Source: Metaphire vulgaris (Eukaryota > Annelida > Clitellata > Crassiclitellata > Megascolecidae). Taken from it: DNA of 64,000 nt. Position 1 is the first letter of the stretch. Every line of letters begins with the position of its first letter. The position numbers and the translations under genes were made by a program. Below the pieces are notes generated by a model. The model had not been told where the DNA came from and ran no database searches. It worked only from the letters and a program-made list of their open reading frames with translations. The stretch covers positions 4,420,120 through 4,484,119 of the forward strand of contig CM030870.1 of the NCBI GenBank assembly GCA_018105865.1. Direction: 5' to 3'. Of the stretch, positions 45,013 through 56,044 are shown piece after piece.

Positions 45013-46017
45013 AGCCAAACTGCCCACGCTGTTAAGTTCTTCCGTTTTGCAACTCGTCTTGCTGGGGCTGATTACGCAGTAACTGGATAAAAAGGTCGTG
45101 GCAGGAAACCAATATCGACTCAACCTGCTTGGCCAGAGGGCGGTGGCAAAATGAGACGCGACCTTGTCGATAAAGCGGGGCTGGAGAAAATAGTTTCAAC
45201 CTACCCCAGCTTAATGCCTTAGGGTCCCCACTGATCCCTGATTTTCTAGGCCAATAGCCCAACGGTGGCTCGAACGGGACCTACATACCCTCGGCGGTTG
45301 TTATTAGGCAAAGTCATCTTCCGCCGAACCTAATTGTTGATGAGCTTTCCACCATTTCTGCCCCGATTGGCCATGCATTGCTTTTGATGCTACTTTAGCA
45401 AAGAGAGGACCGCAAAGAGCGATTAAGGCTGAGTCGACCTTAGAGAAAGAGAGAGAGAAACAGACAGAAAATCAGTAGAATGAGATTGAACCCGTTCCGT
45501 CGGCTGTGGCTGTACAGATTACGCAGTAACTGGATAAAACGAGGTACCAATATCAATATCTTCTTCCTGAACATGACCATGTCGATGACTTTGTAAAATC
45601 TATTAAACACAGGTGGAATGGTTGGTTGACTTCCCTGGCAGTATCACACAATAGAATCCAACTCTACGTATTGATTGTATTTAGAATCTATCTGGCATGT
45701 GTATACACTAATCCCACTGTCATGCCTATAAGTCTGATTGACTTTCAAGTAAATTATTAGTTTTGACTAAAGAGGAAAGTTTAAAGTTTTTCACGAAGCG
45801 ATATAATAAATCGCTTAAAATAGATCGACCTTGTATGTAGAAAAAATAACTCAACTCTCTGCAGAAGTAATTCTCCGTCATTCGCTCTTGTGCCTCAGTT
45901 CAGCGTTTACATTTGGCGTTGGCTTCGGACTCTCCTCTGCGTTTCAGAATTCCTGGCGCGCCTCTGCAGACCCACATCACGCGCTGAACTGTGGAGGAGA
46001 TGCATAGGCGATCGTCC

Positions 46018-46261
46018 TAATTATGATCGGTTATCTATTACGGTTTATGCTCGGCGAACCAGTTATTGTTCACAATGTTTTTCACCGTCCGTGCATGAGA
46101 AAAGGCATGCACATTGTGACGTCAGCGCGTCCAAGGCGATTGGACGAAGTTCATTCTGCGATAACGATACGCCTTATCCCATGCACGGACAGTGAAAAAC
46201 ATTGTGAACAATGGCTGGGTTCATCGAGCATTGGCTGTAATAGATAACCGATCAAAATTAA
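46018..46261. mobile_element. Foldback element: 90-bp imperfect inverted arms, ~60-bp loop
   Basis: Arm 46018-46108 (GATCGGTTATCTATTAC, TGTTCACAATGTTTTTCAC, CCGTGCATG) is mirrored at 46167-46261 (CATGCACGGACAGTGAAAAA, CATTGTGAACAATGG, GTAATAGATAACCGATC). The transcript would form a long hairpin. It lies 0.8 kb upstream of the transporter start codon. Ends are TAATT/AATTA, suggesting a TA or TAA target. Confidence 0.85.
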
Positions 46262-46433
46262 GACGCTCACCCAAAAACCTTTCGCAGAATCTACAGTATA
46301 GCGCGTCATACACGAAGAGCTTCCTACAGAGAGTGATGTACGAGTATTTGAAGAATCTGTTATATTCTTCCTGGGTCAAGATTTCGTTATACCCACAACG
46401 AACATTGCTCGATAGCTGAACTTTTGTGTCTGA

Positions 46434-46435
<2 letters not shown>

Positions 46436-46496
<61 letters not shown>

Positions 46497-46700
46497 AAGT
46501 TTATAGCATTATTTCTAATATTATGTTGAATCAGTCGATGGTAGGGCCTACTCCAAATGAGAACCGCAAAAGACCAGGTCAATTCCAAATATGAGCCAGT
46601 GGGAAACGGCAATGCAGACTATGGGAGGAAAAGCTACCCGGAGGAGATGGGTTTTAAGTCCACTGTGCATTTAAAAGTGCTCAGTTTGTTGGAAGATCTG
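46436..46700 (-). mobile_element. (ATT)n-tailed LINE 3' fragment
   Basis: (AAT)n 46436-46494 then TTTATAGCATTATTTCTAAT, CAGTCGATGG and AAAAGACCAGGTCAATTCCA. A diverged relative is at 43083-43240. Orientation inferred from the tail. Confidence 0.5.
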
Positions 46701-47063
46701 ACAGACAGTGTTCCAAAATGCCATTCTGATAATTAAAAATACACTAAAAACCTATTTGCGTTGAATATTTTGTCTCCACGTTGTTCTTTTGTTTTGTCAA
46801 ACAGACATCAAAGTACGAATCTTAGGTTTTAAAGGTAAAGGCAGTCCTGTACTCAAACTAGCGCTGATCTCCGAGTACGCATCTTAGTGTTGATATTGTG
46901 ATTAATTTCGTATTTTCGCAATTTGTATTTTCAGTTTCTCATGCATGAGCTTAACTTTGAGACGTTCAAGTTGAACTTTCTAAAAGATTCAGAACGACAT
47001 TCGAACGGGATGTCGGTAGATTGGAAATAACGTAAGAGAGACGTCATTGCTGACAGGGTGACA

Positions 47064-47568
47064 ATGAGACTAACATCTCCGGGTGATGATGGTTCCGTCA
47101 TCCTTGAAAGACCCTCTCCGATTGACTCAGAGATGTCGGAACAGCTTCCACCGGACCGGGAAGGGAAGACGAGGAACGAGGTCGAAGGCATGAAAGGCGA
47201 AAGAAACTGTCCTGCGACCAACGGAGGTTCCGTCACGTCGATGCCGGAAATCAACGGATTCAAGAGTCGAACCTTAGAAAATCCGGAAAAGAAAAACAAA
47301 CCGGAAGTACAGAAAGTGACGGATGACGTCATCAAAACAGCGGAGGAAACTGTAGAGACGGATCCAGACGAAAGGACGGATCCGCAAGCCAAAGAAAGCG
47401 CTTTCGACTGGATCGTGCTTGTGAGCACGTTCGGTTCCAACGTATCCTTCGGTATGGACTTCTACAGCTTCAGCGTCTTCTATCCGTGCCTGATGGAGTA
47501 TTTCGAGGCGACCGCTGCCCAGGTGGGATGGTGTCTTTCCATAGAGGCACTCGTCACTTCCATCTTTT
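47064..47568 (+). CDS. Transporter exon 1
   Basis: Encodes [20 protein letters not shown] onward, acidic and Glu/Asp/Lys-rich to ~residue 113, then TM1 and the start of TM2 ([15 protein letters not shown]). Donor TTTT|GTAATT. Confidence 0.88.
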
Positions 47569-49823
47569 GTAATTATTTTTTTTGAAACCAGTTATTAACG
47601 TAACTGAGAAACGTTACAACGTAGACCTGCTTAGAGGGTCTGGAAAATTTAGTGCGCTATATCCGAGTAAGTAAGTATGCAGAATCTCGTGAATTTTATA
47701 TAGCGCTTTGGTATGTAGTACAACAGTGGCATATCCAAGGGGAGTTTGGGGGTTAAACCCCTCTTGGCTGCCGACGAAAAAAAGTAATATGTGTTTCCGT
47801 ATATTTTTGATTTTTCGGACGCGGTTTTGGGGGTCAAACCCCCTTGGCAGCCGAACTAAAACAATTTGTAAGCGCTACAGAATGTAAAGATGTAAGGTGA
47901 CGACCTTTTTTGCTTGTAAAAATTTTTTGAAGTTGGTTATGATCAAAACCAAACCCCTTCCGGAAATCCTGGCTACGCCACTGTAGTAGGCGTACAGTAG
48001 TAGCTGCTTGTTCCTGTGCGCTTATGCGCATAGTCTTTCTTGAAATGGCAATAAACAAGGCGAATTGTCGGTCAGGCAAAGGTCAGTGTGTCCATGAGGC
48101 GGTGGGGCGAGTTGTTATAGATAGCTACGGAGGAATGACTTGGAACATGAAGGTCCGAGGTACTTTATATCCAATACCATCCAACACGGTAGTGCCTCAC
48201 ATGCATGGACCCGTACATTGCGGTACGTTATAACCGAATATACTTTGTAACCGAGTCCGCAATAAGGAATGTCTACCTGCATTATGCTGAGGAACTAAAC
48301 AAGAGTTTGTTTTTCTTCAGCCAGATCATCTTCTTATGATGCTAGGCCTATCATTTTAAATTCATGTCATTTATGAGCTGTGATTGGATTGATTACGCGA
48401 AAACTTTGAAGGCATATAGGTTAATAGTGGTTCATTAAGGACATACAGTATATATATATACGCTGTGTATGTGTATGTATATGCATGCATATATGCAATG
48501 TATATAAATATTCTTCATATAAATATATATATTCTTCTCTTCCGTCTTACGACAAAGAGATTATACATGGATTGTCCACTTGTTTATGTCGTTAGTAGGC
48601 TGCCTAATATATGTAAGGCATCTCATATTCAGGTCTCTGCTCATTCATGCATACATTGGAGTAGCCACGGCCCCTATACTGACTGCGATCAGTCGTGGAA
48701 TTTTGACAAAACCGTCAATAAAATTTTCTGGGGTAGGATAACTGCAACAGAATCGAAATATGGGCGTTAACGTATTAAGAACTCCTTGATGATCTTTTAT
48801 GCCCATAGTTTTTTTTTCACTCCAAAATGCGGGGCTTGGTTTCGGTGCCCCTAGTTCGGAACCATGGCTACGCCACTGCATAAATATTTAGGCCTATAAT
48901 ACTGTATGCGAATTAAACATTGCTAGATTAATGCATAGAAGAGGCTTGTTGTTAATTGTTGGTCGTTTGGTGGCTTTACAGCGGTGTTCAGCATTCATCC
49001 GATAGAGCGTTACGGATGTCGTCTGCCTGGAGTCATTGGATCGTTAATCTTCTGCATCGGAATCGCTCTGACTGCGTTGGCTCCTAGCGTCAACGTCATC
49101 TACTTCACATACGGCATCATTGCAGGCACGACCCCCTCTGTCTGCCTGGCTGTCTGTCTGTTTGTCTGCCCTGTCTCTCTCTGTTTGTCTGTCTCTGTCG
49201 CTCTCTATCTGTCTGTCTCTCTGTCTATGTTGCTCTCTGTTTCTGTCTCTCTGTCTCTGTCTTTCTCTTTGTTAAACTCTTCCCTCCCTTTGCTCCCCTT
49301 TCTCTGCTAAACTATCCATTGAATGGACTCTACGAGATGTCTTTTTGTATAACAGTTCTTGGCTTTGTCTCACTCTGTACCTCTGTACTTTAAGTTGTCA
49401 GAAAATGCTACAGATGTTTAACCTTTAAGTATCTTAAGTCTGACTGACAAAATTGTCCACAAGTTCATCATTTCAATTATTGCAGCACGTTTTATACTAT
49501 CAAGAATACAAATTTGACTATCAGAGAATTTTTGTAAACTGCAAAATTATTAAACTTTTTCCTCGCAAAGTAAAATGTTGCATTTGAAAGTCCAAAAACA
49601 AAGACATATGAAAGAACTAGTAGCTTACATAATAACTGCTGCTGCAACCTTTGTTATCATTGTCGTCTTAGTAGTATTAGTATTAGTAGTAGCAGAGTAG
49701 TAGTAGTAGTAGTAATAGTAGTAGTATAGTAGAGAAAACTGTTCGAAATTTGCTATGATTATGGGTTGAACGAAGTGCTGTTAACAAAACCTTTAAAGGC
49801 AAATTGACTAGTCCATATTGTTA

Positions 49824-49891
<68 letters not shown>

Positions 49892-49898
49892 GTATTAT

Positions 49899-49945
<47 letters not shown>

Positions 49946-50097
49946 AACTGTTTGAAATTCGAGCACGATTTCGGATTATAGATTGAGTAGTAAGTGCTGA
50001 ACTGTTTGAAATTCGAAACCTTATAGATTGAAGCAAGTGCTCTTAACAAAACCTTTAGAGGCAAATTGACTAGTCCCTATTGTTATTATTATTATTA

Positions 50098-50176
<79 letters not shown>

Positions 50177-51781
50177 AAGAGAGTCTAACTGTCGAATATG
50201 CGTAGGTTTCGGTGCGTCCATTTGTGGTTTGACATCGATGATCATCATCCAGCAGCGCTTCCATCGCAACCGAGCCCTCATCTCCGGCGTCTCCGTCGTC
50301 GGCTTCAGCGTCGGCGGCATGATCGGCCCGGCCGTCGTCAACGCCCTCCTGACCCGGTACGGCTGGCGGGGCTCCTACCTCATCCTCAGTGCCATCTACG
50401 CCCATCGCATCCCGTTCGCGCTGCTCTTCGTCACTCCGCCTCGCTACCTGGCGAAGAACATCAACAACAACCGGCCGAAGAGGCGTTCGGGGCGCAGCGT
50501 CACGTACCTGGTCGTCCTGCTGTTCAGGTACCTCCGACAGACTTTCGATTTCAGCATCCTGGCGGCGAAGAAACTCTTTTCGCTGTTTACCGTTGTGCTG
50601 TGCGTGCAGATCGTCGTCTATACCGGGTACGTGCAGCACTGCGTCAATCGTGCCGTTCACATCGGTATCGTCCGGGAAGAGGCGTTCTGGGCGTCGTCGC
50701 TGGTCGGCATCTCGAACTGTCTTTCCCGCATCGTTGTCTCCGTCGTCGGAAACCTTTCGTGCGTCAACCGGTCGCTGCTGTTCGCCTTCGGTCTCTTCAT
50801 GTCCTTCGTTTCCGTTCTTGTTCTGCTTCTTTCGCAGAATTTCGTCGGGACGATGACGTCAGCGGTGATCTTCGGAATCATGTTCGGTAAAATTCGATTG
50901 TCTTATTTTCACAACCAGTGGCGTAGCCAAGGTGGGCAGGGATATTTTCACACCCTACAATACCCCCAATCTGAGACCGACATCCCCGAACACCCCCACC
51001 CAATCTGAGAGCCGGATGATCTTTTTTGCTTGTCAGACTTTTCGGCAGGGCTTAACGCTGCCACCAATTTATCAACGCCTAAGCGATGAACGGCTTGGTT
51101 GGCCGCCAGGACCACGACTAGATCCCGGGATGTTCACCCATTCAAGTACTAACCGCACTCGACGTTGCTTAACTTCGGTGTTCTGGCGAGAAGCGGTCGC
51201 ACAACGCCAAGTAGACCTGTAATACAGTACCTATAATAGAGTGCCTATAATGCTGTATAGTGCCTATAATATAGCACCTATAATATGGAGTCAATAATGG
51301 GATATATTACCTTATTGTACATCCAGCCCATAATATACACGTGAATCCGATAATATAGTTCCCATAATGTAGTGCCTATAAAATAGAGCTTGTAATATAA
51401 TGTCGAGGTAGTAGTGACATTCCATCTACTCTCTGGAGTCGTGCCATTCGGCGGGGTCATGGTCAAGGGGTGACGCAACGGCCCCGCCGGCCACGCGCTT
51501 CTGATGATGATGATGATGATAGTAGTGACAGTTGAAACAGTAAACGGATTCAAAGTTTATCTCGGAAAACTAGGTTATTGAATGCGGAGAGTTACTACAT
51601 AGATATGAGTGACGCTCAGGACACAGTTCTTAGTATGGTCAGCTGAGCAATGATTCCATTAAGTCGAATGGTCGTTGTCTATTTGTTAATTTGAATCATT
51701 CACTTAATTTTTGATATCGTGTCAGAGAAAGTGAGAGAGAGAGAGAGATAGACAGACAGATATACAGACAGACAGACAGAC

Positions 51782-51836
<55 letters not shown>

Positions 51837-54800
51837 GACAGAGACAGAGTAAGAGAGAGACAGAGACAGAGACAGAGAGACAGACAGACAGAGACAGACA
51901 GACAGAGACAGACAGACAGAGACATGCACACATACATGCATGCATACATACATACATACATACATGCATACATACATACATACATACATACATACATACA
52001 GACGGACGGACAGACAGAGACAGAGAGATTATATGTGTGTGTTGTTTGTTGCTATGAAACTTTGTTCTCTAGCCGCAGGTCCTACTTAAGAATATTCGTA
52101 ATCTTTAATCAATCATGCAAGTGCCATGCAAGGAACGCCAGAAAGAGATTGCCTAATTGGCTCTTGCGTTGAGGCAATTGGGCTCATAGTCTAAGCCGAG
52201 GACTTCTGTATATCGGGCATTCGGAGCTCCTTGGCTAGACTCGAAAACCAACTCACTTGGCTAAGACAGAGATATTCAAGCAGACTGAGCCAATTCTGAG
52301 CCAATGACACCCTCAGCATTTGCAAATGTCATTTTCAGCCACAGTTTAACCGAGGCCATCAGTGCCGTCTTAACCATGGCGCAACAGGCGCACTCGCGCC
52401 AGGTCCACTGGTTCGATTTTTATTATTTTAAAATAAATATTATTATATTAAATCACGAACAATGAATTTTAATAAAAACACAGCACTAAATGTATTTCAT
52501 TCTTAATAAACGTAATTAAGGAAATTTTCTATATCTTAAAATTATTATTTTTTAAATTTTTGGCAGAGGTTTGAAACGTCGAACTTGGATAGTTGAGGGC
52601 CTTTTAAAGTTTCGTTGCGTTGTTTGCACCAGGCCTCCAAAAAGTTAATCCGTCACTGGAGGCCAGTTATGGAACTGCAATACACACCTCTGCTCAGGAC
52701 TATTTTCCTGCACCGATACACCTGTTGCTCCCCATTCCAATACAGCCAGTCTTTCTACGCTCAAGTCTTGCCCTTGTCTTCGCCATAAGCAGGACAGCCC
52801 CTGCTTATGGCGATGGCCAGGGGCGGTTCCACGTTGGGTTCCCCACCACCGAGCTTTTTGCTTGTCAACCTTTCCCGGTAAGGCTCATTTAATTATTTAC
52901 AGGCCAAGAAAACCACAAAACACTGCTAATGACCGTGTTTTGCTTGTCAACCTCTTTTGGGAATTTCATTGCATCCCCAACCATCAACTTAAAAAAATTC
53001 ATTGCGTCCTCCAACCAATAATTCTTGAAAACCAACTCACTTGGCCAAGACTTGAGCGCAGAATTCAAACAGAACATTTTTTCAGTTTTCCTAGAGCCAA
53101 TGACACCTGGCGATCTTTTGCAAATCACACTTTCTCAGGCGACTAACACAATTTTCCAAAATTTTCCTAACTTCCTCCCCGGGTGCAGCCAAACCACGCT
53201 ACACCACTGCATGCCTCTGATTGTCAGAGAGATTTTTCCGGATATCAAGAATGTCCCAAATTTTGCTTCCCAGCAGAAGTCTCCCCGAATGATCGCAACC
53301 GGTTTGACGCTCACGCTCGCTGCAGCTCCACTGTTAGTAGTGATGCCATTTTCTGAATTGAAACATTTCAACAGCAATTTGTATATCCTCAAAATTCAAA
53401 TTGCACCTATCCATTCTTTGCCTCTCATCTGAGCGCCGCCGTCTGGTGGATGCCCGGGCAGTGGCGGTTCCAGGATTTCTTGGTTGGGGGATGAAATGAA
53501 TTCATAGGAAGTTGGTTGGGGGTGGGGGAGGGAATGGGAGTGAAAAGAGAAAGGAAAATTAATAAACTTTGCCGGAAAAGGCTGACAAAAGAAAAATGTT
53601 CCCCTTATTTTATTACATTTTTACCGAAAAAAATAGGTTGACAAGCAAAATGGTCATCCGCACTTTTCCCCTGTAGTTTTACTAGTCTTGTACCCAAAAG
53701 TAGGTTTCACAAGCGAAATAAAGTCCGGAAGTCCGGTGGGGGATGCATCCCCACTGTGTCTGGGGGCCGGCGCCCCGCTGGCTCCCCTCTGCACGCTATC
53801 TGTTGAAGATCGCTGAGTTGATCTGTGGACGCCGTAAACTTTGTGTTTTCATGATCTTGAAATTGTTTTTAGGATGTACTGGGACCATTCAGACGGTCAT
53901 AATCGTCGACCTGGTGGGAGTTGAACTTCTGACGCGCTGCCTTGCCATTCAGGCCTTCATATTCGGCTTCTTCAGGCTGACAGCGTCTCCGTTTGTCGGT
54001 GAGTCAACGTCTGCTATCACACATTCCAGGGTTTTTTGGGGATAGGGAATTACCTTGGCTGGAGGGGAAGAGACACGATTATATGCAAAAAATTGCCAGT
54101 GCTGGGATTTTTGTTGGGGGGGGGGATTTTTGGGGATCTCCCACCTAGCAGGTCTGAATAAAACACTGGTCTACTACTAATGACGCTATTGTGGTTAATA
54201 ATGTCAATTCTGTGAGAGGAAACATGCCCTTAGGGAAGTGGTTCTCAACCCGTGGTTCGCGGACCACTTGTGGTCCGCGAGAGGGTGTCTACTGGTCCGC
54301 GGCGAAGTCTGAAAAAACGTAAATAAAAATTAGACATATTTATTTCCCATATAAAAAATCTGAAAAGTGCGTCGAGCAAACAAGGTCATCAGCACAAAAA
54401 GTTATCGGCACATTTTGTGTGTATTTTGTGCATTTTCAACGTGAGAAAATCTGACAAGCAAAAAAGAACAAAAGGTCATCACCGCTTTTTAGGAGAAGAT
54501 GACTGCTCAATTTATCAGGTGGTCCGCGAGAAATTTTTAAACTTCAAAAGTGGTCGCCCGCGAGGCAAAGAGGGTTGAGAACCACTGCTTTGTGAAGGCC
54601 CAGAAGACGATGGTTTGACTACATCAGACCTTTTGCTCACTAGCACAAACGATCGAAAAGCAATTAACAGTACACATTTTTCCTTATGAAAAAGTTCATC
54701 TCGAAATTTTAAAACCCCTCAATGTCTCACATTTCGGCCCGATATAGTTCTACATATAACTGTCTATATTGTCTGACCGCTAACGCTTTTCTCATTGGAC

Positions 54801-55166
54801 GAGGCGCTGCTGTCTTTGTAATCTTGTAATCGCTGCTAGGCAACCAAATTTTAAAATGGGCGGAACTTGAGTAGAGCTTGATGACACGACGCAATTTTAT
54901 ACGGGTGTGATGCTATTTTAGGTTGGATCTTTGACGTAAGACAAGACTACAACGCTGCGTTCGGACTACTTGGATGTCTAGGCTTTATCGATTGTTTGAT
55001 CATGATAGTCGTCTTCGTCTTACAAAGAAGAGAGAAACGGAGCACCAATGAGCTTTCACTCGACGAAGAAACCGACGGAAAGAAGCTGAAACGCTCGCAG
55101 TCACGCACGAGACAGCTTCCCGTGGTGGCAGTTTCGGCCAGCAACCACGAATTATCGCACACATAG
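47064..55166 (+). CDS. Monocarboxylate-transporter-like MFS protein (SLC16 family), five exons
   Basis: Predicted plasma-membrane 12-TM major facilitator of ~566 residues. Exons 47064-47568, 48982-49125, 50206-50886, 53873-53998 and 54922-55166 all join in phase 1. The N-terminal ~113 residues are hydrophilic and acidic. TM1 is [20 protein letters not shown]. Exon 2 gives TM2-3 around [12 protein letters not shown]. Exon 3 gives TM4-10, including [20 protein letters not shown], close to the SLC16 TM4-5 signature, and a ~30-residue basic central loop ([12 protein letters not shown]). The tail after TM12 is charged ([20 protein letters not shown]) and ends NHELSHT. The usual SLC16 TM1 motif (DGGWGW-like) is reduced to FDW, so substrate cannot be inferred. 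Intron 2 appears to use a GC donor. Neighbouring introns carry hAT-like elements and a 5S-derived SINE. Start ATG at 47064 is 6 bases after an in-frame GTG, with stops further upstream. Confidence 0.9.
47724..47983. mobile_element. hAT-like element in transporter intron 1
   Basis: Ends CAGTGGCATATCCAAGG and the inverse of CAGTGGCGTAGCCAGG; first five duplication bases TAGTA match. Interior is nearly the same as 24563-24887, including GACGACCTTTTTTGCTTGTA. Confidence 0.8.
48654..48878. mobile_element. hAT-like element in transporter intron 1, second
   Basis: Ends CATTGGAGTAGCCACGG and the inverse of CAGTGGCGTAGCCATGG; flanks CATGCATA and CATAAATA match 6/8. Confidence 0.78.
48982..49125 (+). 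CDS. Transporter exon 2, GC donor
   Basis: Acceptor GGCTTTACAG. Reads [20 protein letters not shown], then [20 protein letters not shown] and FTYGIIA. No GT lies at the expected end. GCAG|GCACGA is the only site that keeps phase with exon 3, and intron sequence turns at once into (TCTG)n. Confidence 0.85.
49131..49270. repeat. (TCTG)n microsatellite abutting the exon 2 donor
   Basis: Starts about six bases after the splice site and runs ~140 bp; degenerate TCTGTCTGT/TCTCTGTC units. Confidence 0.9.
49826..50176. repeat. Duplicated microsatellite pair in transporter intron 2
   Basis: (ATT)n and (TAG)n at 49826-49944, then (ATT)n and (TTG)n at 50080-50176. The unique 40-bp lead-in (ACAAAACCTTTAAAGGCAAA, TTGACTAGTCC) precedes both arrays, so the unit was tandemly duplicated (about 49770 and 50020). 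Confidence 0.85.
50206..50886 (+). CDS. Transporter exon 3 (central MFS core)
   Basis: Acceptor ATATGCGTAG with a weak pyrimidine tract, donor TTCG|GTAAAA. 227 codons of GC-rich sequence with MFS signatures [48 protein letters not shown] and [12 protein letters not shown]-rich codon use makes all six frames open here, so antisense ORFs are shadows. Confidence 0.92.
51045..51222 (-). mobile_element. 5S-rRNA-derived SINE in transporter intron 3
   Basis: Minus strand carries AGAACACCGAAGTTAAGCAA, CGGTTAGTACTTGAATGGGT and GAACATCCCGGGATCTAGTC, i.e. most of the 3' two thirds of an animal 5S rRNA including box A and box C of its internal promoter. It is followed by GTGGTCCTGGCGGCC and a non-5S body shared with 17150-17230. 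Confidence 0.8.
51225..51405. repeat. Minisatellite of TGCCTATAATA-type units
   Basis: About ten imperfect 15-20 bp units (GTGCCTATAATG, GTGCCTATAATATAG, CACCTATAATATGG...). Confidence 0.75.
51725..52030. repeat. (GA)n, (GACA)n, (CATA)n microsatellite
   Basis: Purine GA/GACA runs to 51920, then CATACATG units to 52000, then GACGGACAGA. No gene. Confidence 0.95.
52819..53045. mobile_element. Worn hAT-like element, GGGGCGGTTCC end
   Basis: GGGGCGGTTCCACGTTGGG at left, TTCTTGAAAACC at right; two shared words TTTTTGCTTGTCAACC (52855) and TTTTGCTTGTCAACCTC (52938). Confidence 0.55.
53459..53756. mobile_element. hAT-like element in transporter intron 3
   Basis: CAGTGGCGGTTCCAGG start, truncated end CATCCCCACTG; flanks TGCCCGGG and TGTCTGGG match 6/8. 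Contains TTGACAAGCAAAATGGTCAT at 53639-53658. Confidence 0.75.
53873..53998 (+). CDS. Transporter exon 4
   Basis: Acceptor TTGTTTTTAG, donor GTCG|GTGAGT. Reads [20 protein letters not shown] then [20 protein letters not shown], an MFS helix pair (TM10-11). Confidence 0.93.
54236..54587. mobile_element. hAT-like element, AGTGGTTCTCAACC ends, in transporter intron 4
   Basis: Ends AGTGGTTCTCAACCCGTGG and the inverse of CAGTGGTTCTCAACCCTC. Contains CTGACAAGCAAAAAAG (54451) and AAAAGGTCATCACCG (54469), the two halves of the shared word separated by a 7-bp insertion. Confidence 0.8.
54922..55166 (+). CDS. Transporter exon 5 and stop
   Basis: Acceptor ATGCTATTTTAG. Reads [20 protein letters not shown] then [20 protein letters not shown] and a hydrophilic tail to TAG at 55164. 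[14 protein letters not shown] is a typical SLC16 TM11-12 linker. No nearby AATAAA was found. Confidence 0.93.
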
Positions 55167-55238
55167 CCTAATAGCGACATTAACAATGATCTTTGCGAGA
55201 AAATTCGTTAGAAATTTTAAACACTCTATCACTGGACG

Positions 55239-55561
55239 CATTGGCGGCTCCAGGATTTGGCAAGTGGGGGCCGTTGGGGTGGCAACTTCTAATCATGGGG
55301 GCAATCATTTGTTGTTAGGTAGGGGGCGGAAGATGGCAGAGTGGGTTACGTGCTGGAGCGTCAGGCTGACGGAGCGGGTTCAAGCCCCGTTAGTGACTCC
55401 TAGTGGCTTTAATTCACACAGGCAGTAATGCCTTCTAAGCCACTTTAAATCATGCTAAGGTATGTAGTATTAAGTATGGGGTTCCAACAGAGGGGCACTG
55501 GGGGGCCAGGCACTCGATAGGGAGCACGGGCCCCCCGGGCCTCCCTGTGGAGCCGCCACTG
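55239..55561. mobile_element. hAT-like element, CAGTGGCGGCTCC family, holding a nested SINE
   Basis: Ends CATTGGCGGCTCCAGG and the inverse of CAGTGGCGGCTCCACA; identical flanks ACTGGACG at 55231-55238 and 55562-55569. Without the SINE it aligns with 59150-59338 throughout. Confidence 0.93.
55322..55457 (+). mobile_element. tRNA-derived SINE inserted in the hAT-like element
   Basis: A box GATGGCAGAGTGGGTTACG, B box GCGGGTTCAAGCCCCG, tail ATCATGCTAA; flanked by AGGTA on both sides. The uninterrupted site is visible at 59232-59242. Confidence 0.92.
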
Positions 55562-55719
55562 ACTGGACGTAGGTCATTTTCTTCCCGGTGAGGAATTTTT
55601 TTCTTATTTGTGCCCAGATTGAAAATGACTGGTGACCGAAATCAATGGATTCCGCGGTATGAAAGCTAGGCCCTATCGTGATTTGAACATAGAGCTAGTG
55701 ATGCGCGGTATGCCGATAT

Positions 55720-55902
55720 CAGGGATATTTCTAGGATTTTGAATTTGAGGGGTGTCGACCTCAATTGGGGGGGAGGTCCGGAGCTAATTAGTATGCATTT
55801 TGTATGCATACCATTGTCACATTACAAAATTTGGGAGGGGGTGTCAACCTCAAATTGGGGGAGTGTTGGGGGGGTTGTTTAGGAGGTGTAAAAATATCCC
55901 TG
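55720..55902. mobile_element. hAT-like element, CAGGGATATTT ends
   Basis: Ends CAGGGATATTTCTAGG and CAGGGATATTTTTACA inverted; flanks GCCGATAT and GCCGGTAT match 7/8. Intact relative of 269-540. Confidence 0.88.
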
Positions 55903-56044
55903 GCCGGTATAAAATATTCTGCTGTATTAAATATAGGTTACCGCGGACTTGCTATATACTGCAGTTAATCGTTAGGAATTATTGATCTTAAATCAGCTTT
56001 CTTAGGCAATTATTAACTTAACAAATAAGAGAATATCAATTGAA

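Noticed and set aside
50175..50890. Long open frames on both strands over transporter exon 3 (Arg-rich plus frames and an acidic minus frame)
   Set aside because: They are shadows of a GC-rich true exon. Only the frame with MFS signatures joins the neighbouring exons in phase.
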